This document shows positions 45,162 to 54,278 of a stretch of DNA of 64,000 bases, piece by piece. The stretch comes from Paenibacillus sp. DCT19 (lineage in GTDB: Bacteria; Bacillota; Bacilli; Paenibacillales; Paenibacillaceae): contig NZ_CP029639.1 in the NCBI RefSeq assembly GCF_003268635.1, forward strand, positions 4,599,501 to 4,663,500, in the 5' to 3' direction. Numbering within the stretch: position 1 is the stretch's first letter; each line of letters begins with the position of its first letter. The notes under the pieces are model-generated. The model ran no database searches, was not told where the DNA came from, and saw only the letters and a program-made list of their open reading frames with translations. Position numbers and translations under genes: made by a program.

Positions 45162-47363
45162 CGCTTTGAGTTCCTTCCGTAGCTTCAAGGCCGTCTCATA
45201 CACTGCCTTCCAATCATCCGCCGTTACAGATGCTGGACTATAACGCGTGCGCTCAAACCATGCTAACAATTCTTGAAGCGTGGCCGCAGATGCGGGCACA
45301 GTTTGGCTCCAGCGGTTTACTGATTCACGCAATGTTTCATCCCCACTGCGGGTTAAACCTTTGCGTTTCACATAACGAATCCAGCGCTCTGTTTCAGCTA
45401 CAACCTTCTGCTCCGGAGTAAGTGGCTCGCCTGTTCGCAAACGAAGCAACAGGAAGCGAAGAGAGAAGCGGTTCCGCCAGAACATGTAGGCAACCCATGC
45501 AACAAGAATCGCTACAGCAACCCAGATGACGAATGTTGGAATGCCGGATGCTGCCTGCTCGGATACAGGTGTCTGTTCTTCTTCTTGCACTGGTTCTTCT
45601 TCCGGCTGTTCTTCAGGTTCGTCAACTGGTTGAACATCAGGTGCCTCTGTTAACAAAGGCATATCAAATCCTGGTGTAGCTTCAACTGGAATCCATCCAT
45701 ACTCACCAAAGTAAACCTCAGCCCAAGAGTGAGCATCTGCATTGGTTACTGTATAGGTAGTCTCGATCTCAGAACCAGGCTGACGAGGTGCCTGCATGTC
45801 TGAGTTGAGAGACAGTTGACCTGGTGCGTAACCTTTAACCCAGCGAGCTGGAATACCTTCAGAACGCGCCATCATTACTAGAGCTGTGGAGAAGTAGTCA
45901 CAGTAACCTTCCATAACATCGAATAGAAACCCTTCGACAAAGTCACTGCTCACTTTCCGGGATAAATCCGGATTATTGGTGTATTCAAAATTGGTTTGTA
46001 AATAGTTTTGCAGTAATGCTACTTTTTCATACGGAGTATTTGCAGAAGCCGTAATTTCGTTCGCCAGCTCCGTGACTCGATCCGGGAAACGGGACGGCAT
46101 CTGTAAGTACATATCGTCAGCTGGATTACTTCCGTACAGATCGTCAAAAGATTTGGTACGAAGCTCATCCTCTACAACCACTGGCGCTTCCGATACAACC
46201 GTATATGTCTTAGGATACTGAGGTTGTTGACGATTTGTCGTCAGCAGCAATTCAGCTTGCTCTGGATTCCAGAGCATTCGATTAGACTCCGTCTGTCCAT
46301 CAATGGAAGTGACTTCTGCAATGGAGTACGCTCCAAACATAATCGGATAAACCGTATCATTCAGCATCGTTACTTTTTGCGTCACTTGTTTCGTATTCCC
46401 ACTACCTGCATCATCATTCTGCAATGTTTCGCCAGGCTGCACCTCTTCCGTCGAGGCTCTTCTGCTATCATCCCAGCCTGTTCCGGTGTACTCTTCACGA
46501 GTCTCACCACGCCAGTAGCTGCGTTCATTAGTCTGTACAGACATCACAGGTGTGTAGTCAAAGTTAAAGCCACCACCGAGCTGATTATCTTCACGACTAT
46601 ATCCAGACTCGGTTGAATTCGGAATATCAAGTGTTCCATTGCCAGCCTGACTTGCTGACGTTCCAGTATAGTTACGCCATGCTGTATACGGATCTGTCAA
46701 CGTCGGCGGTACTTCCGGCATGTTCACACTTGCTACAATAATAAGTGAAAAAATGATGGCGATATTGGCGATGATTTTGTAAGGATACCGGATGAGTCGC
46801 TTCCAGCCTTGTGGATAGTAAACCTGAAAGTTGCGGAAGTGCTGACATACTAACCAGCCCATACCTGCAAACATCACCCAAGCAACCTCAGTCCATAAAG
46901 AAATCTGGGTGAAGGAATCCAAAATGCCCATGGATATTATATTAATACCCAAGAAAACCAGTATTCGCCGGGTTGTGTTCACCAAGCGTAACGCAGCTTC
47001 CAGCATGACCCATGCACATAGGGAAAACCAGATATATGGATTAGAGTGAAAGATAAATTGCTCCACCCGATCCGTAAACGTACCATAAGGAATATACACG
47101 GAGTAATCAATTAAGGTTTTATGCAAAATATAAATAAGAACAATGGCTTTAATAAGCGTGCGATAGATAAGCTTAAAAGGCAAAATCACTTCAAGTACGC
47201 TCATAGCTGCCAGCGTCCACAGTACCAAAGAGGTCGTCTCGTTGTACCAAGATTCCTCGGTGAACGACAACCACTGCATTGCAATCAGGAAGATCCACAG
47301 CAGTGATGCAGCCTGATACCACGATCTCTTGCCAGGTGCTAGTTGTTTGCCTGTTGTATTCAT
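45150..47363 (-). CDS. Transglutaminase-domain membrane protein (TgpA-like)
   Basis: A 737-residue membrane protein. The first 240 residues contain about six to seven membrane segments, then an extracytoplasmic region with a transglutaminase-like core: EGYCDYFSTALVMMAR (catalytic Cys), DAHSWAEVYFGEYGWIPVEATPG (His and Asp), about residues 510-600. A Pro/Glu-rich linker, one more membrane segment and a DUF4129 C-terminal domain (ERTRYSPASVTADDW) follow. The start is ATG 47363 with GGGGGAGG upstream. It forms the common MoxR-DUF58-transglutaminase operon; the cellular role is thought to involve envelope or protein-complex maturation. Confidence 0.9.
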   Translation of the reverse strand: MNTTGKQLAPGKRSWYQAASLLWIFLIAMQWLSFTEESWYNETTSLVLWTLAAMSVLEVILPFKLIYRTLIKAIVLIYILHKTLIDYSVYIPYGTFTDRVEQFIFHSNPYIWFSLCAWVMLEAALRLVNTTRRILVFLGINIISMGILDSFTQISLWTEVAWVMFAGMGWLVCQHFRNFQVYYPQGWKRLIRYPYKIIANIAIIFSLIIVASVNMPEVPPTLTDPYTAWRNYTGTSASQAGNGTLDIPNSTESGYSREDNQLGGGFNFDYTPVMSVQTNERSYWRGETREEYTGTGWDDSRRASTEEVQPGETLQNDDAGSGNTKQVTQKVTMLNDTVYPIMFGAYSIAEVTSIDGQTESNRMLWNPEQAELLLTTNRQQPQYPKTYTVVSEAPVVVEDELRTKSFDDLYGSNPADDMYLQMPSRFPDRVTELANEITASANTPYEKVALLQNYLQTNFEYTNNPDLSRKVSSDFVEGFLFDVMEGYCDYFSTALVMMARSEGIPARWVKGYAPGQLSLNSDMQAPRQPGSEIETTYTVTNADAHSWAEVYFGEYGWIPVEATPGFDMPLLTEAPDVQPVDEPEEQPEEEPVQEEEQTPVSEQAASGIPTFVIWVAVAILVAWVAYMFWRNRFSLRFLLLRLRTGEPLTPEQKVVAETERWIRYVKRKGLTRSGDETLRESVNRWSQTVPASAATLQELLAWFERTRYSPASVTADDWKAVYETALKLRKELKAERA

Positions 47364-48606
47364 GCGGAACCTCCCCCATAACCGTTGGAAGCTCCTGAAG
47401 ATGGGCAACCGTGAAGGATCTTGTGCCTCTACCACGCAGCATGGCAGACCACTCTGCGCTCTGACGAGAGCTTTGAGGATCAATCAGGACATGGCAAGGT
47501 GTCATCCCCCGGGTATCTGCCCATCTCAACAATTCTAATACCTTCTCATCCTTCTGAGGTGAAATCAAAACGAAATAAGCTCCTTGCGGCAACTGACGCC
47601 CAAGCTTCTCTACACCCGGAAGCAAGCGACGATCCTGCCCGTTGGATTGCACGTCCACCAAGTGATGCATCATCTTCTGACGGTCAATGAGACTTTCGCT
47701 AGGTGCGAGGAATGTATGCTTATCAGACAAGGTCATCAATCCCATCCCCATCCGCTCTCTAGAACCATATTCCAATAAAGATGCTGCAGTGGACACCGCT
47801 AATTCAAATGTTTCACTCTGTTCATAGCTGGCTGCGAGTGCATCGATAACCAGAACGGTTTTGGGCACAGATTCGTGCTCAAACTCCTTCGATTTCCATG
47901 AACCGGTCTTCGCTGTGGCATTCCAATGAATTCGAGAGAGGCGATCCCCGTAGACATAGTCGCGGACACCATTAATCTGGGTTGTTTCTCGGCGTGAACG
48001 TGTCTGTGCTGTCTGCGGTCCAGATAATCGTGACTTTCGATCATATAACTGCCAGTACGGGATAAACACAGTTCGTGGTAACACTCGAAATTCGCCTTTG
48101 GCCTTAAACGTTCCGCGATGCTCAATCAGTCCGAAGATATCTTCACTCGAACATTCCGTTTCGGAAAAAACATATTTTCCACGTTCTAGCGGCGGTGTCT
48201 GAAACGATAGCTCACCAACACCCCTCATATTGGGAATTAGGCTCTCACGGAATGACCATGATTCACCGTTATGGCGATGCAACATCTCACGCACGACCAC
48301 ATATGGAAGTGGTAAAAATCCTGGAATGTTCACTCGAAGCTGAACTTGAACCTGATCACCTGCATGCAGCAATTCTTCATGATCCTGCCCTGATGACAGT
48401 GCCCTAGCCCCCCTAGCTCGTCTTACACCACTAAAACCAGCAATAGCAAGGTACAGACAGAGCAGGGTTACCATTGATAATAACATGATGGATGTCTTGC
48501 CACCTTGAAACAGAACATACGCAAGGCAGCACATCCACACCGCCGCGATGCTCCAAACGCGGGGGTGTCGTATCCCTCTTTTGACAGTATTCAAAAGCGG
48601 CTTCAT
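47360..48606 (-). pseudogene. DUF58 (YeaD-like) protein gene, frameshifted near the 3' end
   Basis: A membrane-anchored DUF58 protein (two N-terminal membrane segments, then beta region ERGKYVFSETECSSEDIFGL and the DUF58 core GVRDYVYGDRLSRIHWNATA, and a von Willebrand-like VLVIDALAAS). As read, the frame from ATG 48606 runs 173 bases into the next gene and stops at 47191. One extra G in the GGGGG run (47373-47377) would end it as VMGGGSA with TGA at 47360, overlapping the next ATG by the usual four bases and giving 415 residues. The ribosome site is weak; the start is coupled to moxR. Confidence 0.85.
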
Positions 48607-48609
48607 AAA

Positions 48610-49566
48610 CTATTGCCCCATAGAGACAGGCACACGCACCTGCTGGAGTACAGAGCTCAGAACAGCTTCAGAACTCATGCTGTCCAGTCTCGCCTCAGGA
48701 CGAAGTACAATCCGATGAGAAATAACATATGGTGCCATTGTCTTCACGTCATCAGGCAGTACATAGTCCCGTTCCTGTAGGAAGGCGAAGGCTTTTACCG
48801 CAGACATAAACGAAATAGCCGCCCGCGGGCTGGCACCGAGCAACACGGATGGATGGGAGCGTGTGGTACGAACAACATCCAGCAAATAATCCATCACTGG
48901 ATCGCCAATGAATACTTCCTTGATCTCCTGCTGGATAGCAGAGATCTGATCCATATGAGTCACCGACTCGAGCCGGTCAACCGGTTGACCCGACTGATGC
49001 TGCTTCAGCAGTATTTTCTCGATATCCTTATCTGGATAACCCAGGCTTATTTTCAACATAAACCGGTCGAGTTGTGCCTCCGGCAATGTATATGTTCCTT
49101 CAAAATCAATCGGGTTCTGCGTAGCACAGAGCATAAACGGATGTGGCAGATCGTACGTATCCCCGTCGACCGTTACACTGCGTTCTTCCATAACTTCCAG
49201 CAATGCCGATTGAGTCTTCGTTGTAGCTCGGTTAATCTCGTCTGCCAGCAAAATGTTGGTCATGACTGGACCTGGACGGAAGTAGAAGCGCTCATCACGT
49301 GGATGGAACACGGATACACCCGTAATATCACTCGGTAAGATATCTGGATTACATTGAATACGTCGGTATTCGCCGCGCATGGATTTGGATAAGGCCTTGA
49401 TCAATTGTGTCTTGCCTGTTCCCGGTACGTCTTCAATTAAAACGTGGCCGCCTGCAAGCAAAGCTGTGAGCAAAAGTTGAATTTCAAAGGATTTCCCCAT
49501 TATGCAAGATTCTAGATTAGAACGGACTGCTGAAATGATTTGGATCGACTCTTTGCGCACAGGCAT
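48610..49566 (-). CDS. MoxR-family AAA+ ATPase
   Basis: A 318-residue MoxR AAA+ ATPase that partners VWA/DUF58 proteins in metal insertion or complex assembly. Walker A is EDVPGTGKTQLIKAL (about residues 44-58), Walker B LLADEINRATTK, sensor 1 ATQNPIDFEGTY, and the C-terminal lid starts at GASPRAAISFM. AGGAGG is eight bases before the ATG. First gene of the operon with DUF58 and transglutaminase proteins. Confidence 0.95.
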   Translation of the reverse strand: MPVRKESIQIISAVRSNLESCIMGKSFEIQLLLTALLAGGHVLIEDVPGTGKTQLIKALSKSMRGEYRRIQCNPDILPSDITGVSVFHPRDERFYFRPGPVMTNILLADEINRATTKTQSALLEVMEERSVTVDGDTYDLPHPFMLCATQNPIDFEGTYTLPEAQLDRFMLKISLGYPDKDIEKILLKQHQSGQPVDRLESVTHMDQISAIQQEIKEVFIGDPVMDYLLDVVRTTRSHPSVLLGASPRAAISFMSAVKAFAFLQERDYVLPDDVKTMAPYVISHRIVLRPEARLDSMSSEAVLSSVLQQVRVPVSMGQ

Positions 49567-49695
49567 ATGTCTAACCTCCTAAAAAAGCATACAGATTTCC
49601 TTTTATTGTACATGATCCATGGGCGCGAGTACACTCGAAGAGAATCATAATTTGTTTCCAGCCGTCTTATTCACCGCTATTCACGCATGAATACG

Positions 49696-49738
49696 ACAAA
49701 AAGAGACCCGGATAAGAGTTATCCGAAGCCTCTTTTGT
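49696..49738 (-). terminator. Terminator of the spoVA operon
   Basis: On the minus strand AAAGAGGCTTCGGATAA-CTC-TTATCCGGGTCTCTTT, then TT. Strong hairpin 45 bases past the spoVAE stop. Confidence 0.88.
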
Positions 49739-49784
49739 AATTTTTTAACTATCTGCCCAAATTTTGCCAACGGCACTTCAACGA

Positions 49785-50135
49785 TTACCCTTTTGGACGA
49801 ACAACAAGTGCCGCAAGAAATGAGAAGATAATCGCTGCGGAAATCCCCGCTGCAGTTAGATCGAAGATACCCGTGATTACACCAAGCCAGCCCTCTTTCT
49901 CCAGTTCGGTTAATGCTCCATGGACTAGAGAATTACCAAAACTCGTAATCGGTATGGACGCACCCGCACCCGCAAATTTCACCAGTGGATCATAGAGACC
50001 AAAGGCATCAGCCACAGCACCTGCAACCACCAACGTACTCATCGTATGTGCAGGTGTTAACTTGACCCCATCCATAAGAAGCTGTCCAATGACACAGATT
50101 AAGCCGCCAACGATAAATGCCCACAGAAATTGCAT
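49785..50135 (-). CDS. spoVAE: Stage V sporulation protein AE
   Basis: A 116-residue integral membrane protein of the SpoVA channel, which moves dipicolinic acid into the forespore and out at germination. Three to four hydrophobic segments are seen, with FAGAGASIPITSFGNSLVHG (about residues 55-74), the repeat motif shared with SpoVAC. The start is ATG 50135 behind AAGGAGGG; it follows spoVAD by two bases. Confidence 0.93.
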   Translation of the reverse strand: MQFLWAFIVGGLICVIGQLLMDGVKLTPAHTMSTLVVAGAVADAFGLYDPLVKFAGAGASIPITSFGNSLVHGALTELEKEGWLGVITGIFDLTAAGISAAIIFSFLAALVVRPKG

Positions 50136-50137
50136 TT

Positions 50138-51154
50138 TTATCCCTCCTTCTCGATGGAAACGGCATGTGCAATACAAGGAATACTCTCGCCCTGCTGGTA
50201 AGACAGCGGTGACAATAAAGCTCCCGTAGCTACTACGAGAACACGCTGCAAGTCACCCTTTTGCATTCGGTTTAGAATGTGCCCGTAGGTCACTGATGCG
50301 GAACAGCCACACCCACTTCCCCCTGCCACAACCTGAGGCTGTTTCTCACGGTTGTAGATCATTAACCCGCAGTCGTTAAACACCGTTTGTTCCATTGGAA
50401 TGCCTTCTTTTTGCAAAAGCTCTTTGGTAATCGGTAGTCCTACCGAAGCAAGGTCTCCCGTAACAATGAGATCGTAATAGCCCGGCTCAAGCCCTGTATC
50501 ACGGAAATGGGAAACCAACGTATCCGCAGCCGCTGGTGCCATAGCTGCTCCCATGTTAAACGGATCTTTAATCCCCAGATCCATAACGCGACCAATCGTT
50601 GCATGTGTAATGACAGGCCCTTCGCCTGTTCGCGATACAACTCCGCAGCCTGCACCTGTGACGGTATACTGTGCATAAGGCGGCTTCTGTGACCCGTATT
50701 CAGTCGGATAACGGAATTGCTTCTCTACGGTACAGTTGTGACTGACCGTTCCTGCAAGCACATAGTCACCGCCACCTGAATCCACGATAAGAGAAGCCAG
50801 CGCCAAACTTTCCATCGAGGTGGAACATGCACCAAATACACCGAGGAAGGGCGCTCCTAGCTTACGAGCCGAGAACGAACTGCTGATAATCTGGTTCATG
50901 AGATCACCACCAACGAAGAACTGAAGCTCTTCTTTGGTAATATTCGCATTGATCAATGCCAGTTGAGTCGCTTGCTCTAATAGCTTGCGTTCACCCTTCT
51001 CCCATGTCTTCTCGCCGATCTCCAGATTGTCGTATACATAGTCAAAGTCAGATGCGAGTGGCCCTTGTCCTTCGTCAGGCCCAACAACAGCAGCCCTGCC
51101 GACAATCCGTGGACGATTTTCAAATTTCCAGGTTTGACGTCCCAGTCGTTTCAT
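50138..51154 (-). CDS. spoVAD: Stage V sporulation protein AD
   Basis: A 338-residue soluble, thiolase-fold protein of the SpoVA complex that binds dipicolinic acid at the forespore membrane. Visible thiolase-like features: GVFGACSTSMESLALAS (Cys loop, about residue 110), VAGGSGCGCSASVTYG and VVATGALLSPLSYQQGE. Its ATG overlaps the spoVAC stop by four bases and has GGGGGAC upstream. Confidence 0.95.
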   Translation of the reverse strand: MKRLGRQTWKFENRPRIVGRAAVVGPDEGQGPLASDFDYVYDNLEIGEKTWEKGERKLLEQATQLALINANITKEELQFFVGGDLMNQIISSSFSARKLGAPFLGVFGACSTSMESLALASLIVDSGGGDYVLAGTVSHNCTVEKQFRYPTEYGSQKPPYAQYTVTGAGCGVVSRTGEGPVITHATIGRVMDLGIKDPFNMGAAMAPAAADTLVSHFRDTGLEPGYYDLIVTGDLASVGLPITKELLQKEGIPMEQTVFNDCGLMIYNREKQPQVVAGGSGCGCSASVTYGHILNRMQKGDLQRVLVVATGALLSPLSYQQGESIPCIAHAVSIEKEG

Positions 51155-51654
51155 AGATGTCCCCCAAATCCGAGGAAGGCATATACGATCCCGATAATAA
51201 ATGCTGCAACTACACCAAACACGATAACAGAGCCAGCCAGCTTAAACATGTTTGCACCTACACCAAGTACCAAGCCTTCTGCTCTATGCTCCAGTGCCGC
51301 AGAACACATCGAGTTGGCAAAGCCTGTAACGGGAACGGCTGTACCTGCCCCTGCCCATTGTGCGATCTTATCGTATACACCAAGACAAGTCAGCACAACC
51401 GAAATGAAGATCATCACCGCTACGGTGGGACTTGCCGCTTCCTTTGATGTCATATCAAACCCTGCCATAAAGGCTTCCTGGATAGCCTGTCCAATCAGGC
51501 AGACAAATCCGCCGACAAAAAACGCTTTGATACAATTGGTCCAAAGAGGACGCGCAGGCTCATGCTTTTTAGCTACTTTTTTATATTCCTGTTCACTAAT
51601 GGACAGTGAGGGTGATTTTTTGCTGCTGCCGGTTCCTTTCGTCTGAGCTGGCAT
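51151..51654 (-). CDS. spoVAC: Stage V sporulation protein AC
   Basis: A 167-residue membrane protein of the SpoVA channel, a mechanosensitive pore in B. subtilis. It has a charged N-terminus (about 45 residues), then four to five membrane segments with WAGAGTAVPVTGFANSMCSA near residue 100, the same motif as in SpoVAE. The start is ATG 51654 with AAGGAGG ten bases upstream. The upstream frame lacks a ribosome site. The spoVA operon here holds only AC, AD and AE. Confidence 0.94.
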   Translation of the reverse strand: MPAQTKGTGSSKKSPSLSISEQEYKKVAKKHEPARPLWTNCIKAFFVGGFVCLIGQAIQEAFMAGFDMTSKEAASPTVAVMIFISVVLTCLGVYDKIAQWAGAGTAVPVTGFANSMCSAALEHRAEGLVLGVGANMFKLAGSVIVFGVVAAFIIGIVYAFLGFGGHL

Positions 51655-51917
51655 TGTACAGAACCTCCTTCGAATGGAATGAGATCGCAAATTCATTCCT
51701 GTATGCAATGGTTGGACGTGTGTAATCCTAGATACATTGTTTGTCAATGTTCAAAAGGTTATGTATCCGGCGAAATGCAGCATATGTTTCCAGTGTGTCG
51801 AGAATATGAATGACTGTTCTATGCGCCGGATCATGTTCTGTTCATAAGCTACAAACTACACCTACGTTCCATGAAGCTTTTTCATGATTCATTGCTTGAA
51901 TGTATACAATCATGCTC

Positions 51918-52001
51918 TTACAAATAAAGCAGGATGATAACGAGAAGAATAAACAAGACGATGAAAAGAACTGCTTCATTACCTTCATCAGGTGGCTTCA
52001 T
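51918..52001 (-). CDS. Tiny membrane protein, YjcZ-like
   Basis: A 27-residue frame from ATG 52001 to TAA 51918, too short for most gene callers. It has a short polar N-terminus (MKPPDEGNEA) and a hydrophobic tail (VLFIVLFILLVIILLYL), the plan of the YjcZ sporulation-linked micro-proteins of Bacilli. The AAGGAG lies 14 bases from the ATG, longer than usual, which lowers confidence. Upstream of the spoVA operon; a sporulation role is inference. Confidence 0.5.
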   Translation of the reverse strand: MKPPDEGNEAVLFIVLFILLVIILLYL

Positions 52002-52051
52002 CTAGTTGTACGCAACTCCTTCCTATTGCTCAGACGAAAAGAATAAGGCGT

Positions 52052-52296
52052 GTGGTTCCCACGAGAGGTAAACCATTCCTATCTATGTATTCCTATTCAA
52101 ACAGCCAATTGGTGGAACAGGGCTTGTGCGGATTTCACACGAACAAGAAGCGAAAATCAACCTCGTTATGCCTGATATACGTGACGTAACCATGGACAAT
52201 TACGTGCGCAAGGTTCATACTGGTTATGACCGGTGGTTAATAATTGATCCTGACATTGAATTGAACGGATCTCATGTCCAGCAGCCGTTCTGCTGA
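52052..52296 (+). other. Possible broken small reading frame in the 51655-52333 gap
   Basis: A frame open from about 52070 to TGA 52294 encodes a protein-like stretch (FKQPIGGTGLVRISHEQEAK, VRKVHTGYDRWLIIDPDI) but has no start codon with a ribosome site. One extra base near 52071-52075 would join it to a GTG at 52052. I do not recognise the product. The rest of this 680-base gap, apart from the 51918 micro-gene, shows no feature I can support. Confidence 0.25.
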
Positions 52297-52333
52297 GACT
52301 CGAACTACATAAGAACAGAGGAGTTGTCCACAT

Positions 52334-53407
52334 ATGAATGAAAAAACAATGGATATGTTTCGCACACTGACTGAATTCCCTTCTGCTTCGGGCTTTGAAC
52401 GTGAGCTTCGTGGCTGGATGAAAGAACAGCTATCCGCCTACACGGATGAATTTGTACAGGATCGCTTGGGTAGTCTTTTTGGTGTATTACGCGGGGATGA
52501 AACGGGACCTAAAGTCATGGTCGCTGGACATTTTGATGAAGTCGGCTTTATGACGACTGGCATTACAGAAACAGGGATGATTAAATTCCGTCCACTGGGT
52601 GGATGGTGGAGTCAAGCAGTATTGTCACAACGACTTCAGATCATCACTCCTGAGCGCCGAATCACTGGGGTTGTTGGCTCGACACCTACACATCTACTGG
52701 ATGAGTCCCAGCGCAGCAAGCCGGTAGATCTCAATACGATGTATCTGGATATTGGTGCAGATAACCGAGCTGAAGCGGAGTCATGGGGCATCCACCCGGG
52801 TATGCAAATTGTACCTATTTGTGAATTCACGCCGATGGCGAATCCGAAAAAAATCATGGCAAAAGCGTGGGATAACCGTTATGGGGTTGGACTCGCACTG
52901 GAACTCGTTGAGGCACTTCATAAAGAAAAATTGCCTAATATCTTATATTCGGGAGCAACGGTTCAAGAGGAATTGGGGCTACGCGGTGCACGTACCGCTG
53001 CCAATCTCATTGAGCCTGATATCTTCTTCGCACTCGACTGTAGCGCAGCGAATGATATGACAGGCGACAAGCAATCCTTTGGACATATTGGACAAGGAGC
53101 ATTGCTGCGTATTTTCGACCCAGGCATGTTTACCCATCGCGGCATGGTTGAATATGTGCAGGATACAGCATCCTCCAACCAGATTAAGATGCAATACTTC
53201 ATCTCACCGGGCGGAACAGATGCAGGACAGGTTCATCTGAGCGGTATTGGTGTGCCTTCCACTGTTATTGGCATCTGCGCTCGTTACATTCATACCTCTT
53301 CCTCCATCATCCATACAGATGACTATGATGCAGCGAAAGAATTGATTGTGAAGCTGGTTAAAGGGCTGGATCGCTCTACGATGAATACAATTATTAATAA
53401 TGCGTAA
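52334..53407 (+). CDS. M42-family metallopeptidase
   Basis: A 357-residue glutamyl-aminopeptidase/deblocking aminopeptidase-type enzyme of family M42 (YsdC-like), a large cytoplasmic assembly with two zinc ions. Metal and catalytic motifs: AGHFDEVGFM (His, Asp), KAWDNRYGVGLALE (bridging Asp), TVQEELGLRGA (catalytic Glu and Glu ligand), and ALDCSAAND and CARYIHTSSS (C-terminal His). GAGGAG precedes the ATG at 52334. Single gene with a terminator. Confidence 0.92.
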   Translation: MNEKTMDMFRTLTEFPSASGFERELRGWMKEQLSAYTDEFVQDRLGSLFGVLRGDETGPKVMVAGHFDEVGFMTTGITETGMIKFRPLGGWWSQAVLSQRLQIITPERRITGVVGSTPTHLLDESQRSKPVDLNTMYLDIGADNRAEAESWGIHPGMQIVPICEFTPMANPKKIMAKAWDNRYGVGLALELVEALHKEKLPNILYSGATVQEELGLRGARTAANLIEPDIFFALDCSAANDMTGDKQSFGHIGQGALLRIFDPGMFTHRGMVEYVQDTASSNQIKMQYFISPGGTDAGQVHLSGIGVPSTVIGICARYIHTSSSIIHTDDYDAAKELIVKLVKGLDRSTMNTIINNA

Positions 53408-53430
53408 CATCTAAACATACACTCTGTTCC

Positions 53431-53467
53431 AAGAGATATCCTGACTATGTCGGGATATCTCTTTTTT
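53431..53467 (+). terminator. Terminator of the M42 peptidase gene
   Basis: AGAGATATCC pairs with GGATATCTCT, followed by TTTTT. Confidence 0.9.
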
Positions 53468-53482
53468 CGTTATCACGAAACA

Positions 53483-53580
53483 TACGTGTTCAAAAGGGTG
53501 GTTTCTAGTATCGAAAAGATGGGATGAAGCTAAAAATGGAGTACTGGATCGTAGGCCAAACTACGTGAGAGACTATTGGT
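53483..53580. mobile_element. Truncated MITE-like repeat, family A copy 2
   Basis: The first about 100 bases match the full copies at 6191 and 55233 (TACGTGTTCAAAAGGG, then ATGGGATGAAGCTA-AAATGGAGTA and CGTAGG-n-CTACGTGAG). The right half with the closing inverted end is missing and replaced by unrelated sequence, so no flanking duplication can be defined. Confidence 0.75.
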
Positions 53581-53678
53581 TTCCCTCTAATAGATTAGTA
53601 GGTCGAACATTATAGAAAATTACACATAAGATACAAGAACGGAAGATGAATCAAACACCAAGCAGCGGGGGAGCTTCT

Positions 53679-53999
53679 ATGGCAGTAAGGAAGAATGGAA
53701 AGTCGAATAAGGGCTCCAAAAAAGAGAATGCTGCCAACTCCCTTCTTGGCGGTAATCTTAAAGGAAGAAATCTGGAGCTTATTGTGGCAGCATTATTGGT
53801 CAGCGGAAAGCTCAGAGTGGATGCAGTCACGCTGTTTCGTGAAGCTACACTTGTCGTTGAATTGGTCGGGCAATATAAAACGCTGCAACAGATCACTCCA
53901 TCGAATCAAGACAAACTCGTACAGTTTCTGGATGAGATCGGTGGCGATATGACGTTGAATGATGTGATTCGGGCATTTCAACAAAGAATCAATTCCTAA
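53679..53999 (+). CDS. Hypothetical basic-to-amphipathic protein
   Basis: I do not recognise this 106-residue protein. The first 30 residues are very basic and low in complexity (VRKNGKSNKGSKKENAA); the rest is predicted helical with a moderately hydrophobic segment (LELIVAALLVSGKLRVDAV) and a C-terminal LNDVIRAFQQRINS. The start is ATG 53679, six bases after GGGGGAG, preferred over ATG 53646, which has its GGAAG directly against it. It lies 22 bases before the next tiny gene, so the two are probably co-transcribed. Confidence 0.7.
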   Translation: MAVRKNGKSNKGSKKENAANSLLGGNLKGRNLELIVAALLVSGKLRVDAVTLFREATLVVELVGQYKTLQQITPSNQDKLVQFLDEIGGDMTLNDVIRAFQQRINS

Positions 54000-54021
54000 T
54001 GGATAAAGTGAGGTTAGCGTG

Positions 54022-54147
54022 ATGTCGGATTCAGAATTTGATGGTGTAGGCTTTGCCGAGCTGCTCATTGTGGTCATTCTTATTGTGTTGTTTGTGTATG
54101 GTTCCAATGATATTGATAAACTGTCAAGCACACCCACTACAAGTTAA
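54022..54147 (+). CDS. 41-residue single-span membrane protein
   Basis: A short gene from ATG 54022 (GAGG about eight bases upstream) to TAA 54145. The product has an acidic N-terminus (MSDSEFDGVGFA), one hydrophobic span (ELLIVVILIVLFVYG) and a polar tail rich in Ser and Thr. The GFAELLIVVILIVLFV core is reminiscent of the YjcZ micro-protein pattern. Function unknown; likely membrane-embedded. It follows the 53679 gene closely. Confidence 0.6.
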   Translation: MSDSEFDGVGFAELLIVVILIVLFVYGSNDIDKLSSTPTTS

Positions 54148-54225
54148 GACCTGATTGACAAATTGCTCAGAACTCCATCTAGAGCATGAAATGGTATATG
54201 TGATCTGACCGCCTGTAGAAGTTAC

Positions 54226-54270
54226 AAAACGAAACGCCAGTCCTGGTGTAGGCTGGCGTTTCGTTCTGTA
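54226..54270. terminator. Bidirectional terminator between convergent genes
   Basis: GAAACGCCAG pairs with CTGGCGTTTC; T-rich tracts follow on both strands. It separates the plus-strand tiny gene from the minus-strand YdjM-like gene. Confidence 0.75.
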
Positions 54271-54278
54271 AACAATAA

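Noticed and set aside
51655..51780. Sigma-G promoter for the spoVA operon
   Set aside because: TGCATACA is present but no acceptable minus-10 lies at the right distance.
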